In this document: one piece after another, positions 63,799 through 64,000 of the stretch
How the letters are laid out: the number at the start of each line of letters is the position of its first letter
Position numbering within the stretch: the stretch's first letter is position 1
Assembly: GCF_010646885.2 (NCBI RefSeq)
Contig: NZ_CP050700.1
Coordinates: forward strand, 1,371,501-1,435,500
DNA length: 64,000 nucleotides
From: Desulfopila sp. IMCC35008
GTDB lineage: Bacteria > Desulfobacterota > Desulfobulbia > Desulfobulbales > Desulfocapsaceae
Direction of reading: 5' to 3'
Notes under the pieces: model-generated
What the model saw: the letters and a program-made list of their open reading frames with translations, nothing else
Told to the model about the DNA's origin: nothing
Database searches by the model: none
Program-made: the position numbers and the translations under genes

Positions 63799-64000
63799 AT
63801 GAAATGGCTCGTAATTTTAGACCCGATTGAAGGACTTCTGCCAGAGACAGATACGTCCCTTGCTATTATCACACAGGCAAGAAGTCAGGGTATAGAGGTT
63901 GATACCACAACCATTGATCTGCTTCACTTTTCCGGCCAGGCGAAATGTGTTGCCCTGGCTGCAGGTGGCACGGAGCATCCAAGAGGGTTAGGTGAGTACG
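63799..64000 (+). CDS. glutathione-synthetase-like protein, 5' part
   Basis: The ATG at 63799 follows AAGGA at 63786-63790. The visible 67 residues read MKWLVILDPIEGLLPETDTS and continue with an alpha/beta pattern typical of the N-terminal substrate-binding domain of prokaryotic glutathione synthetase (the DP-E...DTS pattern). The ATP-grasp part lies outside the window, so the call rests on the N-terminal pattern only. Confidence 0.7.
   Translation, partial: MKWLVILDPIEGLLPETDTSLAIITQARSQGIEVDTTTIDLLHFSGQAKCVALAAGGTEHPRGLGEY

Noticed and set aside
1-64000. tRNA, rRNA, CRISPR arrays, prophage or intact insertion sequences
   Set aside because: None was recognised on either strand; the only repeats are the short non-coding families listed.

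Overview
The window looks like the chromosome of a Gram-negative anaerobe or facultative anaerobe, most likely a marine or salt-exposed member of the Desulfobacterota (Desulfobulbales-like). This placement is an inference from protein style, from an outer-membrane phospholipase, from sigma-54 control, and from the many PAS/Cache sensor kinases. No rRNA, tRNA, CRISPR array, prophage or intact transposase was seen.

Layout. Positions 1-1950 hold the 3' end of a biotin-dependent oxaloacetate/pyruvate carboxylase subunit with a strong terminator, a gamma-carbonic-anhydrase-like protein and a small GFA-domain protein. Positions 2649-4176 hold an ArsR regulator and an ArsP/YraQ-type permease with two matching operator-like sites. 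Positions 4725-22905 read as one osmoadaptation island: amylosucrase and a fused sucrose-phosphate synthase; a MarR regulator; the three-gene N-acetylglutaminylglutamine amide (NAGGN) operon; a small membrane protein; a diadenylate (c-di-AMP) cyclase; a CPA2 cation/proton antiporter; a UbiB-family kinase; a small coiled-coil protein; a decayed DUF1566 gene; and an MscS channel fused to a cNMP-binding-like domain. Positions 23994-28344 carry an Fe-S scaffold-like protein with a GGGtGRT protein, a cupin, an HD hydrolase and an App1-type phosphatase.

Positions 28593-35434 are a fatty-acid degradation operon (acyl-CoA dehydrogenase, thiolase, acyl-CoA ligase). It has a good sigma-54 promoter and faces a divergent sigma-54 activator gene. 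Next come a PAS-GGDEF-hemerythrin protein, a decayed solute-binding protein gene, the ferric iron ABC transporter fbpABC, a chemoreceptor, a NicO-type metal exporter with its MarR regulator and a likely operator, a very large hybrid kinase, phospholipase A, a Tat-exported multicopper oxidase and the corrinoid adenosyltransferase. From 53678 to 60734 there is a scar joining two gene fragments, a soluble hybrid kinase, and two regulator/enzyme pairs (HxlR with a glyoxalase-fold protein; AraC with two aldo-keto reductases). The window ends with an orphan membrane sensor that has a C-terminal four-cysteine motif and with the start of a glutathione-synthetase-like gene.

Two dispersed non-coding repeat families (near 23.4, 27.0 and 49.7 kb; near 23.5 and 60.7 kb) and several decayed genes show ongoing genome turnover. 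The most interesting themes are the island combining two organic osmolytes, c-di-AMP, ion antiport and a mechanosensitive channel, and several palindromic operators that can be paired with a neighbouring regulator.
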